Source of the DNA: Chara braunii
Lineage: Eukaryota > Streptophyta > Charophyceae > Charales > Characeae
Assembly: GCA_003427395.1 (NCBI GenBank)
Contig: BFEA01000514.1
Location: 409,316 to 463,622, forward strand
Reading direction: 5' to 3'
Length of the DNA stretch: 54,307 bases
The stretch's first letter is position 1, and every line of letters begins with the position of its first letter. Shown here one piece after another: positions 31,548 through 42,688 of the stretch. Position numbers and translations under genes: made by a program. Below the pieces are notes generated by a model. The model ran no database searches and was not told the DNA's origin. It saw only the letters and a list, made by a program, of their open reading frames with translations.

Positions 31548-31897
31548 CAAGGTACATCGAAGGTAGACCGTTCGGATGCACGTGCATGTGGTGTAAGTTA
31601 GCTGCTCGAAGCACTTTTTGAGCCGTGGGAACCCGGCCGAGGGGCTGGTCAGATGAGTAAAAATGAGCGGGTGAACCGAGGAGGGAGCGGAAGACTTACC
31701 TGCGGGCAGAATATTGCCCACCCCAGCGATGAAGGTGCAAAGAGGCGAGTATCTTAGTGGGGATGGGTTGAAAGGAGGGGCAACAGAAGCTGCGGTACGG
31801 TTTGCAGGAACGGCGTGAAGGAGGAGGGATGTTCAAGGGAAGGACGGACCTACTAGGATTTCGGTAGGAAGATTCACTTGATTTTGCTCATCCTTGC
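30680..31897 (+). repeat. Divergent tandem units with compensating hairpins
   Basis: Units of roughly 170-190 bp share the phrases GATATGGCSG, TTTTGRG and a central hairpin. Unit 1: GCTCGA-TCC, loop TTAGT, GGA, bulged T, TCGAGC (30724-30747). Unit 2: TCGCTCG-TTTC, loop TTAGC, GAAA, bulged T, CGAGCGA (30900-30927). A third, near 31065-31090, is decayed. GAATCTT/AAGATTC (31291-31310) and a related site at 31855-31880 belong to a diverged form. Interrupted by the (GA)n microsatellite. Confidence 0.45.
31364..31543. repeat. (CA)n(GA)n microsatellite
   Basis: About 20 bases of CA followed by about 160 bases of GA with one N at 31456. The single N shows that the assembled length is unreliable. Confidence 0.95.
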
Positions 31898-33282
31898 GAC
31901 AGAGGAGCCTGGCAGGTCTGAACGGCACCGTGCATTCGAATGTTGCAAACTGACGAAGAAGGTTGGGCATGTACCCTTGGCGGACTGGCCGTATGGAAGG
32001 GGCCGAAAACTGAGTTACATTGGCAAAGCTCAGAGCGGGCGTGGTACGGACTACGATAACTGCAGGTAATAATTATGGGTCGTACGGGTTGGGTTTCAGC
32101 CTGAAGTCACGAAACACTCGGCCAGGGTGCTCCGAGTTACGATCCGTACCACGGCTGGGCTGTGTTGCTGCCCTTCTGCGGGATGCTAGGTGAGCAGCAT
32201 TGAGTACCACTGTGTGTCACATTCGGCAATTGATGTAACCTGCTGCTGCGAAGGACGGTTGTACTCCACCAAGGGCTACAGAGCACTGCCGCTGCATGTT
32301 GCAACCCGGATACGACCAGGTTGGAGGCCTATGTGCTGAACGGTGTGCTGTTGGTTGGGTAGCACGAAACAGTGAGGGGGTGGGCAGGAGCCCGCAGACG
32401 TTCACTGATAGTCTGTGAACCTGCTCGGCTTGATCGAGCGAAGAGGCTGGAAGACGGCGCACCTGTCCCTCAGCTAGTGCACTGACTGTCCTGCGGAGCG
32501 AGCTAGCTGGAGACAGGTCCTGAGTTTGTGAATTTGTGGGTGGCCACCATACCTGGAACCACGAAGGTACAGTCCTGGCTGTTTACTGGTATGCCACCCA
32601 CACTGCCGTATGGAGGAGTAAGACAGGCGTACATGCTTAGTTGAGACGCTGTACATCCTGACCTACAGGGTAGTGAGAAGTGAACAGCGAGAGCTTAAGG
32701 ACTCTTTTGCTGGTTGGAACACTGCTCTTGCTACAGGGCCATAGTTTGATCGGAGAGACGAGCGCGGTGGCCTAGGAAAGTGGTTGGGCACTGCTAGGGG
32801 GTGGCTGCGGCAACCGGAGGGTCGCCAGGGGAATCAACGGTTGGCGCTAAGACTTCAGTTGACCAAGCTGCTGCAGGATTTGGCCACCATTGCGGGGCCC
32901 TCAGGCGTATCAAGGCAACAAGGCCCTCTCCTGGGAGTGGAGTCTGTCCCCCTCCTGTATCTCGAGAGTCCGAAACCCCTCATTCTGCCCTTCTTACTCT
33001 AAGTCTAATCCTGGTTCTGAGAGGAAGGCGGCAGGCAGGATTGCAACTCGTAGGACCGTAGGAAGACTCTGTGGGGAGTCATCCCACCGATTGCGGGAGC
33101 TCTGCCGGAACTCGGGAGTTCTGGAGGCAGGGAACAGACAGATAATCTTTTGCTTTCACTCTACAAACCCGATATAACCCGTATCTGTATTCCCTGTGGC
33201 GTTTCGACTGAGTATATTGCATGCGTCCCTACTTTGACTCTTGTTTGACTTTCGGGACGCAAACCCAGATTAAGTAAAGGAA
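31898..33282. other. Non-coding stretch with an inverted repeat
   Basis: No recognised protein. GTGGTACGGACTACGATAAC (32040-32059) faces AGTTACGATCCGTACCAC (32135-32152), an imperfect stem of about 18 bp. The sequence ends where the right inverted arm begins. Confidence 0.4.
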
Positions 33283-34147
33283 TGCGTGCAAAGCTCAGTT
33301 TCAGTCTTATTGATTGACAAAAAACAGATTGTGAAAAAGAGATTGCATCTGGGAAAGGGCAGGATGGGAAGTTGTTTTGCATGATGGTTGACTGGGTCAT
33401 TAAGGCTGGGAGGTCCCCATAAGTTTGGGGTGACTCAGCGCTATGTTTATTTTGACTTGAGTGGAGCGTCAGACCCTTCTATAAGTTTAGGGGGTCTGAT
33501 TGCTTTGGTGGCTGGGAAGTCCCCATAAGTTTGGGGAGACCCGGTGCTGTGAATTGCATGGAGGGTTGGACCGCTCTATAAGTTTAGGTGGCCTGACTGC
33601 TCTGAATTGTGAGGGTTTGATTGTGGTTGATTTTCAGGAGCTCAGGACGCTCTATAAGTTTAGGTACCCTGAGTTGCCTTGTTTCTTGGGTTTTCTTAAG
33701 TTTCTTTGTTTCTGAACGAGGGGGCCGAGCTGTTCTGTAAGTTCAGGTGACTCAGTCTCTTCCTGCTCTTATTCTGAGAAAGTAATTTTTGGCAAAGGGG
33801 CGGACCCTACTGTAACTTCGGGGGGGTTGACTCAATGCCACACACACGATGGTTCAGAGAGAAATGAATTTAACAGAGAGTTAGATCCTTTTGTAAGTTC
33901 AGGGGGTCTGGGTCAAAGCCTCGCACATGCTGGAACCCAAGGTTATAATTTGGCTATACGGTATTATTATCCTATTAAGAACAGGCTAGTCAGACACGGG
34001 CTCCATAAGATTGGATGGTCTGACTATAGTTTATCATAAATTGAAGAGAGTACAACTAAAAGTATAATTGAAGGTAACTTTGGGCAGGCTGAGCTTTGTT
34101 TCTAAGATGAATGGCTCAGTCCTACGCCCGACTTTTGAACATTAAGG

Positions 34148-34184
<37 letters not shown>

Positions 34185-34726
34185 CTTGGCTATTTAAACA
34201 GTTCAGGGCGACTAAAGTGGTCTAGTCACAAACTCAAAGAAGAGAAAAGTAATTGTGCCCTGTGTTCGTGTATACTTTGGCTAAGTTGGGTTCATTCCAT
34301 AAGTTTGGGTGTCCTGACTTTACGCTTTATGTAAACTGGGTATAAAGGGCTAAAGCATTGAAAGATTATGAACTATTGTCTGCCAAGTTGACTTTGGGAT
34401 AGTGAGAGTACTTACCTTCGTGGTATGGCCTGCATGTGACTGAGTGAGGCTACTACTTAGTCCAAGTTTCAGTTTGATAAGTAGTTGCTTTAGTCACTCG
34501 CCACGTGCTAGAGCCATAGGAGTTAGTTCAATTCCTGCATTTTCTAAGCTAAGTTTATTTTTACTTACATCGATTCTTGCATTTTCTGAGATCTTTTGTT
34601 ATACTTGGCCTTGTATAAATTTTGGTAAGCTACTTTTTCTACGGAAAGCGCTGCCGAAATTTCTGCAAATCCAAGGAGTTAGTCAAATTCTGACTTCTCA
34701 AAGTTCAACTTGTCTAAAGTTCATAT

Positions 34727-34814
34727 CTGGGTAGCACCACGTACGCGTATGCGGTGCATACGCGTACGTATGCGCGCGTACGTATATGTGTCTAAAACCA
34801 GCATACGCATACGC

Positions 34815-34851
<37 letters not shown>

Positions 34852-35815
34852 NNNNNNNNNNNNNNNNNNNNNNNNNNNNNNNNNNNNNNNNNNNNNNNNN
34901 NNNNNNNNNNNNNNNNNNNNNNNNNNNNNNNNNNNNNNNNNNNNNNNNNNNNNNNNNNNNNNNNNNNNNNNNNNNNNNNNNNNNNNNNNNNNNNNNNNNN
35001 NNNNNNNNNNNNNNNNNNNNNNNNNNNNNNNNNNNNNNNNNNNNNNNNNNNNNNNNNNNNNNNNNNNNNNNNNNNNNNNNNNNNNNNNNNNNNNNNNNNN
35101 NNNNNNNNNNNNNNNNNNNNNNNNNNNNNNNNNNNNNNNNNNNNNNNNNNNNNNNNNNNNNNNNNNNNNNNNNNNNNNNNNNNNNNNNNNNNNNNNNNNN
35201 NNNNNNNNNNNNNNNNNNNNNNNNNNNNNNNNNNNNNNNNNNNNNNNNNNNNNNNNNNNNNNNNNNNNNNNNNNNNNNNNNNNNNNNNNNNNNNNNNNNN
35301 NNNNNNNNNNNNNNNNNNNNNNNNNNNNNNNNNNNNNNNNNNNNNNNNNNNNNNNNNNNNNNNNNNNNNNNNNNNNNNNNNNNNNNNNNNNNNNNNNNNN
35401 NNNNNNNNNNNNNNNNNNNNNNNNNNNNNNNNNNNNNNNNNNNNNNNNNNNNNNNNNNNNNNNNNNNNNNNNNNNNNNNNNNNNNNNNNNNNNNNNNNNN
35501 NNNNNNNNNNNNNNNNNNNNNNNNNNNNNNNNNNNNNNNNNNNNNNNNNNNNNNNNNNNNNNNNNNNNNNNNNNNNNNNNNNNNNNNNNNNNNNNNNNNN
35601 NNNNNNCCCCCCCCCCCCCCACACACACACCAATCCCAACGCCCACCACCCAACCCCTACTGGGCCCAGACAAACCCGGGGAACGGCCCGTTGTGACCAC
35701 GTACGCGGGCCCTAAATTTGCGTATGCGCGCATACGTATGCGACACGTATGCGCATACGTGTATACGCGTATGCACATATGCGGAGCCCGCGTACGTGTA
35801 CACCGTGCTACCCAG
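34727..35815. mobile_element. DNA transposon (hAT-like) inserted in the right arm
   Basis: The ends are CTGGGTAGCAC and GTGCTACCCAG, perfect 11-bp terminal inverted repeats. Both sides carry GTTCATAT (34719-34726 and 35816-35823), an 8-bp target duplication, the size made by hAT-type transposases. The left arm of the inverted repeat shows the empty site as a single copy. Next to each end lie ~80 bp of alternating purine-pyrimidine text built on TACGCGTATGCG. The middle is a T-run, a gap of 755 N, a C-run and (CA)n. No transposase is visible, so it may be non-autonomous. Confidence 0.8.
34852..35606. other. Assembly gap inside the DNA transposon
   Basis: 755 N between a run of 36 T (34816-34851) and a run of 14 C (35607-35620). 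Homopolymers on both sides suggest the sequence reads failed there. Confidence 0.95.
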
Positions 35816-36374
35816 GTTCATATATGGCTTAATAAAAATCTGGGAAGTCTCCCTTTCTAAATGGAATGCTGCCGAAATTTTTGCTAATTCAGGGAGTTAA
35901 GCAAAATTGGACTTTGAAAAGTCAAAGACTATTTTTGTTTTCATATTCAGGCTGATATAAATTATGGAAAGGCACTTTTCCTACGGGAAGCACTGCCGAA
36001 ATTTTCAGAGTTTAAAGAAGTCAGATTATATTTTGACAGGTGGCGATTCTGGCGATCCACCCTGAATAGGGGAGATCCTGCCGTTAGTCTACCTTTGCTT
36101 TGGGTACTGGCTTAAGGGTAGACTTTGATTTAGTTGCCAGATAACCTAGAGTGAGAAGGTGCTATGGAGGTTCATCCCCCATATGCTGATGATTTAGCTT
36201 GGGCATTGACCTGTTTTATGGTACAGGTCTTTCTTCGACAGTCGATTCAGGACGTGGGCTAAGTTTCAGTTCGATCCTACGGGGATCATCTTCTGTTATC
36301 ACTGATAACAGGTCGGTTGGTTGATCGCCGACTTGTCGGCTCACGACACAACTTTGCTTTTACATGTACCTCAG

Positions 36375-37714
36375 TGTGACGCCCTAGGCGGAGATTGGAT
36401 ATGTCTCTGTGAAGGATTTAACCGACTTTTTTCTAATGGTCACTATAAAGGATTGATGTGATTTATGGAAAATTGAACATAGAATGAGACTTGGGTGTGA
36501 GGCATGATGTGAGTTACAGAGAATAGTAAAGTTAAACACATTGGTGTATGGCAATGTGGCTATTGTGTGTGTCTGTGTTTTATGCAGGTTAGTATTTTGA
36601 AGCTTGGTATATGGGTCATACTTTGGAGGTAGTGAGAATGACAACCAAGTGTCGCACGATCTGCATACCCGATGGGTCTATGTTGCCTCTTCTTTTGTTG
36701 ATATATGATTTGATATATAAGTGGTGGGATGTTTATTTATTTACTGGGTGATTTTGCTTGTTAATTTTTATAGTTGGACGTTGTAGTCCGTGGCAGCCGT
36801 CGAAGTCAAACCCCTTGATTTCTGTCCAGGCCTTGAGTGGGGTCCACCTCCAGGGCAGTAAGAAATGACTGCCACCACAGGTATGGACCTGTGTACCACC
36901 CACTCTGCACAGAGTGCAGAAGAGGGTGTGTGGTCTTCAACCGCGCTTGGTGGTTGTCTAGCGTCGAGAGATTAACCCTCAAGGCGCGTGTCAGCCGACA
37001 CTTGAGTGTCGAACGTGACCTTCGAGATTAACAAGGACCGCACAAGTATGGGTACTACATAGTACGTCATCATTGCGACTGCTTGCGTACGTTTGCATTG
37101 CGAGTCGATATGAGTTAGCCTTGCGTCCGCGCTATTTTATATTAAGTCTCGCGTGCGACGCCTATATCGGGAAGTTATGGGATGGTCACTGAGGGGTTAG
37201 GAGCGTTGTCGCGTTGTTCGATGTGTGTGTCTGTGTGTGTGCGTTTTATTTTGTGTTCGTAGAGTGGTGTGCGTGTGGTGTGTGGGATGCGTCCTAGTCG
37301 ACCGACGACGAGCCGCGCTTGGGACTTCAGCCCCTCAAGATGTCGGTTTGCGTGCGGGCCCGATAAGCGTATTACCGCGCGTACCCCCTATGCTACAGCG
37401 AACGAGAAACGCCCTCGGCTGGTCCACCTCTGTGATTGCAACTGATTAGCTTTCGTACTGTGGACTGGTAGCTCGGCGGGGATACGCCCACCGAAGGGAG
37501 GTGACAGTTCCCGTAAGGTGGAGGTAAGTTGTGCCTCGCGTAGGCCCTATCCTGTAGTAGGGGCTCGCGAGAGGTATGGCTGGCGCACTCGGCCGGAGCG
37601 GCTTGCGGAAGCTCCATGTATATTTGCGACGAAGGTTTTGAAACCAACTCCTGCGTGACGCGGCCGGGAGGGTCCCGCGCTGCCTGGTGCGGTGTCGGAT
37701 CGATGCGCTCGACA
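36375..37714 (+). repeat. LTR-like block, right copy
   Basis: Starts TGTGACGCCCTAGG (36375) and ends GCGCTCGACA (37714). It is the inverted counterpart of 22163-23580. Similarity is clear from about 36770 to 37714 and weak before that. A hairpin CTGCAC/GTGCAG (36903-36917) lies inside. No gag follows: beyond 37714 the sequence is unrelated and soon becomes a LINE 3' end. So this is a solo or end LTR, or half of a longer one together with the right arm. Confidence 0.5.
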
Positions 37715-37744
37715 CCGTGCTAAACAAGTGCTTAGATTGGTGAT

Positions 37745-38145
37745 ACAAATAGATTGGTGAAGGAAGGTTTCTCTTTCCCCATCGCTGGCCAAAGGCATGG
37801 TTTGGTTTCAGAAACATTTGGCCGCTCACCCCTCTTTGGTCATAGCGGATAGAGTGACTACTTCGTCGTGTCTGGAACCTTTTTGTAGCTTAGGTAGAGT
37901 TTGTGGTTTGTTTCCCTATTGTACTATGAAGTCTGCAGTTTGGGTTCCTTCTCTGCGGACTTGGGAGGTCTTCACAGCCAGGCCGATAGGTACTGGGTAT
38001 GTAAGGGGAGATATGAGGTGAGCGGCTCCGAGCTCCTGGTGGAGCAGAACAACCTGTCTCCCCCTAAGAGCTATTGGATGTATTGCCTTGGGCATTGGGC
38101 CCCGCTCTAATAAAAGTTCAAAAAAATAAAGGACAAAATAACAAT
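37745..38145 (+). mobile_element. 5'-truncated LINE 3' end
   Basis: CCTTGGGCATTGGGCC (about 38087) followed by an A-rich TAAAAAAATAAA-type tail parallels the 3' end of the LINE at 2.3-9.2 kb. Upstream GGCTCC/GGAGC pairing is also shared in kind. No LINE protein is visible, so only the untranslated end inserted, as is usual for aborted LINE copying. The left limit is a guess. Confidence 0.5.
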
Positions 38146-38483
38146 TGTGCGTTTGGCTTCCACCCGGGCCACCCGGATCACCTTGTTTACCTGGGTGGCC
38201 CTGGGCCAAGTCCCACTGCCAATTCACTCGGTCCGGTATTCTATCGCCTTTGTTTGTGCGACATCATCTGAAACCAATGATCTGTATTGATNGCAGGGTG
38301 CAGGTTTCTTACAAAAAAAAAAACGTCATCAGTCAGAACATTCGTTGTTCCTATTGGCCACAAAATCCGTGTACTCTGTAGGAAAAGAGGCTCGTCGGTT
38401 CTAGTCCCTAGCCGCTCCGAGGTCGGCTAGGGAATCAAACCCGTTTCGAATTGGGAAAAAAAAAAAAAAAAAAAAAAAAAAAA
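38146..38483 (+). mobile_element. Possible SINE, ending in poly(A)
   Basis: A run of about 28 A (38456-38483) follows GAATTGGG. Upstream is GGTTCTAGTCC (about 38398), which differs by two bases from the Pol III B box GGTTCGANTCC, and a hairpin CCCTAGCC/GGCTAGGG. Another hairpin, GGGCCACCC with GGGTGGCCC, lies near 38166-38201. I see no convincing A box, so the assignment is weak. One N at 38292. Confidence 0.3.
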
Positions 38484-38615
38484 CTGAGTGCGTGAAGAGG
38501 GGCCAAGGATTCCCTCGACTTGGGGCGGGCGAGAGCGAGCCTGTCCCTAGAAAATGCGTGTTTGGAAGTGCAGGCTGTGAACGTGGTGGACATGGTTAAT
38601 GATTATACAGTTGCC

Positions 38616-38803
38616 GTGACTGTCAGGGCCAGATCCCACTGGCGAAGAGGATTGGAATAAGCCTCTGAATTTGGACGTGTTTGTGAACAGGTGCAAACAG
38701 TTGTGATTGAACTGTTTTTCTGCATCTCTGTGTGGAACATGTCCAGATTCAGCCAGTTACTCCAATCCTCTTGGCCCGTGGGATCTGGCCCTCAGTCGTG
38801 CAC
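38616..38803. mobile_element. MITE with long terminal inverted repeats (188 bp)
   Basis: The left end, GTGACTGTCAGGGCCAG, and the right end read backwards, GTGCACGACTGAGGGCCAG, pair over about 65 bp through AGATCCCAC and AAGAGGATTGGA on to TGGACRTGT, so almost the whole element folds back. Target duplication not clear. The phrase TGTTCACAAACACGTCC (on its - strand) is also found at about 53033. Confidence 0.65.
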
Positions 38804-39079
38804 GGGGACATTCCAGGGTCGAGGGGTTGGGCGTGTGCAAGTGGAGGGTGGACCACCTCCAACAATAGTGGTCACAGATGTATGGCAGAGGATAAAACAC
38901 AATCTGTGTTCCTCATCGAGAGCATGTCGTCCATCCCAGGGAGATTCACCATTCCCGACAATGGTAGCCTCGACCTCTGCCCATCCATCTCTAACAAGCG
39001 ACGAGTGTCTTGTCCGATCTGGTGAGCAAGGACAAGAACAGCGGCACAAACCCTCACGCGATCCCTCCTTGACATTTGA

Positions 39080-39083
<4 letters not shown>

Positions 39084-39132
<49 letters not shown>
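39084..39132. repeat. (CT)n microsatellite
   Basis: Uninterrupted CT dinucleotides for about 49 bases. Confidence 0.95.
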
Positions 39133-39135
<3 letters not shown>

Positions 39136-39393
39136 GGAATGAAGTCTGTCTACCTCGTCTAGCGAAGTCTCTCTCTAGAGGAGTGTCTCTCTCTCGTCAG
39201 ACACTCGCAAAGCGATCCAGTGAAAACTCTGGTGCTACCGTGCTGGCGATTCTTCTCTGCTACCGTGTTCCAACATCATCTCGTCGGCCGGTGAGTGTGT
39301 CCCCAGTCCCCCAACCACTGTCCCATGAACCGCTTACATCTGCGGAGGTGCCTCGGCCTTACCGCACGGGAACCGGCCCACAAGAATTGTCGC

Positions 39394-39495
39394 ACCCAGT
39401 CGCTGCACCACTCTCCAAATGTGCAAAACAATACTAAATACATTTCCACCTCTTTTGTCTTTTGTGCATGTGGAGAGTAGTGCAGGGAGGCCCCC
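39394..39495. mobile_element. MITE of the GGGCCTCGCTSCACTAC family (~102 bp)
   Basis: The left end ACCCAGTCGCTGCACCACTC and right end GAGTAGTGCAGGGAGGCCCC are inverted repeats. The inner borders CTCCAAATGTGCAAAA and TTTTGTGCATGTGGAGAG also pair. Same family as 52539-52660 and 52709-52830, but shorter and with a decayed left tip. Confidence 0.65.
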
Positions 39496-39624
39496 AGTCA
39501 CAACGGAGTTTAAATGGCGCCGCCAAGCTGATTTTGCGGTTAACACTGTTAAGTATGGTGTGACTCAGCCATGGTTGGTTTATCCCAGGCCGAAGGGCTT
39601 AGACTTCAATGATTAAAGTTTAGT

Positions 39625-39815
39625 AGACGCTAGTTGCTTTGTGCTTTAGTGTTAGGGTTACCGATGTTAATTAGATCTAATTAGGGTGTGATGTTAATTA
39701 GTGGTGTGACTCAGCTTGGTTTGTGCTTTAGTGTTAGGGTTACCGACGTTAATTAGAGTGAATTCGAGCTAATTAGGGTGTGATGTTAACTAGTGGTGTG
39801 ACTCAGCCGAGGTGG
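39625..39815. repeat. Two tandem ~95-bp units
   Basis: GTGCTTTAGTGTTAGGGTTA begins both copies. Each goes on through CGAYGTTAATTAGA and AATTAGGGTGTGATGTTAA to GGTGTGACTCAGC. The second copy has a small insertion. No coding sense. Confidence 0.8.
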
Positions 39816-39881
39816 GGTTACTCCACCCGGAGAGTCTGGTCAATCCCTGCAGGCCGTGGTTATTGATGTGAGGGACACTGG

Positions 39882-40725
39882 TGCAAGGAACCTGTCCGTT
39901 CGTCACTTGCTGGAGTGTATCGAATAACATGCATGTAACACAGATCTCACAAATTTGCAATGTCTCACACAAAGCTCAATGAAAGATGGGTGGAAACCAG
40001 GAAACACAACTCAATTATCACAACCAGATTAAGGAAAGAGAATCACGAGTTCAAAATGTAAAGCGACCAACAATATTACAAGTCTTCTTCATCCAATAAG
40101 AGTTTCAAGCCTGATGCTCATCAGCGCCAGCAGCTAATCATCAAGAACGGCGTTCAGCAGCCAAGTTCCATCATAGCTCACTTGTCTCTCTTTTTCTCTT
40201 TTGTTCTTTCTCTCTCTCTCTCAATGTCTATAACCCTGGTTTACTCCCACTCACCATGCATGCACACTCCCTATCACACGAGGATCTACTCTGAATATTA
40301 CTCACTGGTCTTCTCTACTAACTAGTTGTACGACTATTACTAACTGGCGATGCCGCAACTATGATTTCTCTTCTTCCAGTCAGTGCCCAACTCTTTCTCT
40401 CCATCCAACGCAACTCTCAAGCCTGCGCAGCTCAATCACAACACTTCCACACTCTCATGCGAATGAGTATCTGTCTAAATAGGAGGATGACTAATCCTTT
40501 ATAGTGTTGGACTGGTCAGGCGTGGTCTGCTTCCAACCTCCAAGCGCATGGGACTCCCACCCAGTACTTGTTGTTGCAAAGTTTGTGTCCCAGTATCCTT
40601 TCTCATGGTCTGCTGCTGGTTTGGTCGACGGGCCTGTCTTTTGGACTCATGGTTTGAATCAGATTTGACCCTTGGGACTGTGACTCGTCTGGGACTGTGA
40701 CCTTTGACTTATTGTCGAACAGACA
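39882..40725 (-). repeat. 3' LTR of chromovirus element 2
   Basis: On the - strand it runs from TGTCTGTTCG (40725) to GGTTCCTTGCA (39882), the standard TG...CA. The other LTR at 47096-47995 matches it along the length, but lacks the first ~15 bases of this copy. Text on the internal side, AGGCCGAGACAGGG, is only mildly purine-rich as a polypurine tract. Confidence 0.8.
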
Positions 40726-40977
40726 TGACCCTGTCTCGGCCTTAAAATTGAGCCCAGTACCTGTTTATCTAAGACCTGACTGTGACTTTTTAAAACGACT
40801 TTTCATTTCACTCTGGATGCGATATTTGTTACAAGGAATTTGTCTTGTGGAAGGTTGCTCGTGAAATGGAGTTCTGGCCGAGAGGACCCCTTTTATGTTG
40901 GGGTCACATTTAGGGGTCTGAATCGTAAAGACCCTTTTAGTCTTGCCGATCTAATTTCGAAGTCCTCTGAGAAACAC

Positions 40978-42500
40978 TTATCTGTCTACAATATCAGCAC
41001 CTCTTCTTGCTCTTTCATAGTAGGACACTATGTTTGGTGCATATTCCATTAGCTCTTCCCTACTGTACCAGCGGTCTTTACTTGGATCCTGATATGCGAG
41101 TCTGACTTTATACTGCCGTTGAGGTCTTCCTCTGCGTCCAGTCTGAATAGTACTTTCAACAATGATTTTATCAACATAAAATTTTCCATCCATACTCGGA
41201 GGAATTGCTGATCTTCGACTACGAAATAGTTCGTTAGTCTCACAAGGTAAGAACTTTGATGTGTGAAACACCGGGTAGGTATGCAAGTGTGGAGGTATCT
41301 CAATAACGTAGGAGGGTTCATCCACATCTCCGATCACATCCAATACTTGCCAAAGTCCTCTGTAGGCAGGTAACGACTTGTGGGAAATGTTCTCTACTGG
41401 GATAAATTCTTTCGATTTTACCAATACCAGATCGCCCACAGCAAACTGAGAAGGTCTTTTGTGTTTATTAGCCTGTTCAACCATCTGATGTTGCGCCTTT
41501 ATTATATTTCCCTTTATCTTTTTCAAGTTCTTTTAATACTGTATTGCAAATTCTATCGTCCCTAGCGGAAGTTTATGTACTTGATCCGGGTTCAGACAAT
41601 CTATAGGTCTGCTGGGACGCCATCCCAAATGCAGCTCCATCGGAGTTCTACAAGTAGATAAGTGCATAGAGTTATTGTAGGCACTAACAACTTTGAGTAA
41701 ATGTTTATCCAGTCAATCTGGTCGGGACGTATGTACATATGCAACGTTTGCTGCAGAATCTTATTCATTTGTTTAGTCGGTCCATTCGTCTCAGGACGTC
41801 GGTCTGACGACATCATCAATTTAGAGTCATAGACACTCACTAGTTGCTGTCATTGTTCACTGGTGAACCGAGAGTCTCTGTCACTAACAATAGGCACGGT
41901 CAAGGGATGACCGTAGTCTTTTACCCAGTGGTTAAAGAATTCTCGAATCACTAAGTCAGTCCTAGCTTCCGCAGGTAATGCTATGAAGACAACAAACTTA
42001 CCTCATCTGTCAAGAATTACCATAACTTGACTTTTCTCATTCCTGCTTCTTACTTTAGTGTCCATGAAATCAATAGACACAGAGTCTCCAGGACCTGTTG
42101 GGATAGGCAATGACTTTAATAGACCAAGGGGAGGCTGTGTGGTGCTCTTATTTCGCTGACACACTTGACAACCTTGCACATACGAAATGTAATCAAGTTT
42201 CATTCGAGGTCAGGTATAGGAACACAAAAGGTGCTAATAGGTGTTTTTCCACGCAGAATGGCCTTCAATATCATGGCATTCCCTCAGGATCACACTTTTT
42301 ATCTCCTCCTTGTTTGGAATACAAAGCCTATCATGCACGTCAGTTCTTTCAAACAACAGTCCTTGGGTTACTCGGTAGTTAGAAAACTGTGGTGACACTT
42401 CTTGAACACGTTTCAGCATAGCGTCGTAAACAGGACCAGTGAAATATGCATTCCTAATTTTATCTTGAATGTCAACGCTTATGTCTAAGTACATTATAAT
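40978..42500 (-). pseudogene. Chromovirus element 2, integrase with chromodomain
   Basis: Broken into four frames. 42494-42234 starts in the HHCC finger (HDIEGHSAWKNTY), and 42203-42003 holds CQVCQRNK and the first catalytic Asp in SIDFMDTKV. SDRDSRFTSEQ (second Asp) follows near 41.88 kb. 41840-41601 has NGPTKQMNK, where the catalytic Glu of NGQTE has become Lys. 41526-40978 is an intact tail of 182 codons with a GPY-like part (FAVGDLVLVKSKEF) and a chromodomain (KFYVDKIIVES.., QYKVRLAYQDPSKDRW, ELMEYAPNIVSYYERAR), which marks a chromovirus. Chromodomains steer insertion to certain chromatin. Confidence 0.85.
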
Positions 42501-42688
42501 GGCATCGAAAAAGTCAGATCTTCGACTTTATGTGTAAGCAACAACGTTGTACTTACCTTTTACTGGCTTTAGTTCAAAATCATATTGATCGATTTTTGTG
42601 GCTCACCTTGTTAGCTTAGGCGTCATCCAGGCCTAAATTTTCAGCCAGCCGAGTGTCTCATGATCTGAGTACACTTTGAAGCGACAAC

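Larger units (their letters stand above)
33283..36374. repeat. Right arm of the large inverted repeat
   Basis: Inverted copy of 23581-25900. It keeps the hairpin array (33.41-34.32 kb; for example TCAGACCC/GGGTCTGA at 33469-33499 and AGTCAGA/TCTGACT at 33988-34025), a (TA)n run at 34151-34183, the ~123-bp tandem units (split by a transposon) and the 19-base palindrome (36293-36311). After removing the insertion and one target copy it is about 2.0 kb, close to the left arm once that arm's gap and duplication are allowed for. Confidence 0.7.

Noticed and set aside
31278-31614. Arg/Glu and Leu/Ser repeat proteins
   Set aside because: Produced by the (GA)n/(CT)n microsatellite read in frame; no other coding features.
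34698-35715. Long frames of more than 300 codons on both strands around 34.7-35.7 kb
   Set aside because: They consist almost entirely of undetermined bases (N gap) plus poly-T/poly-A and (CA)n text, so there is no protein evidence.
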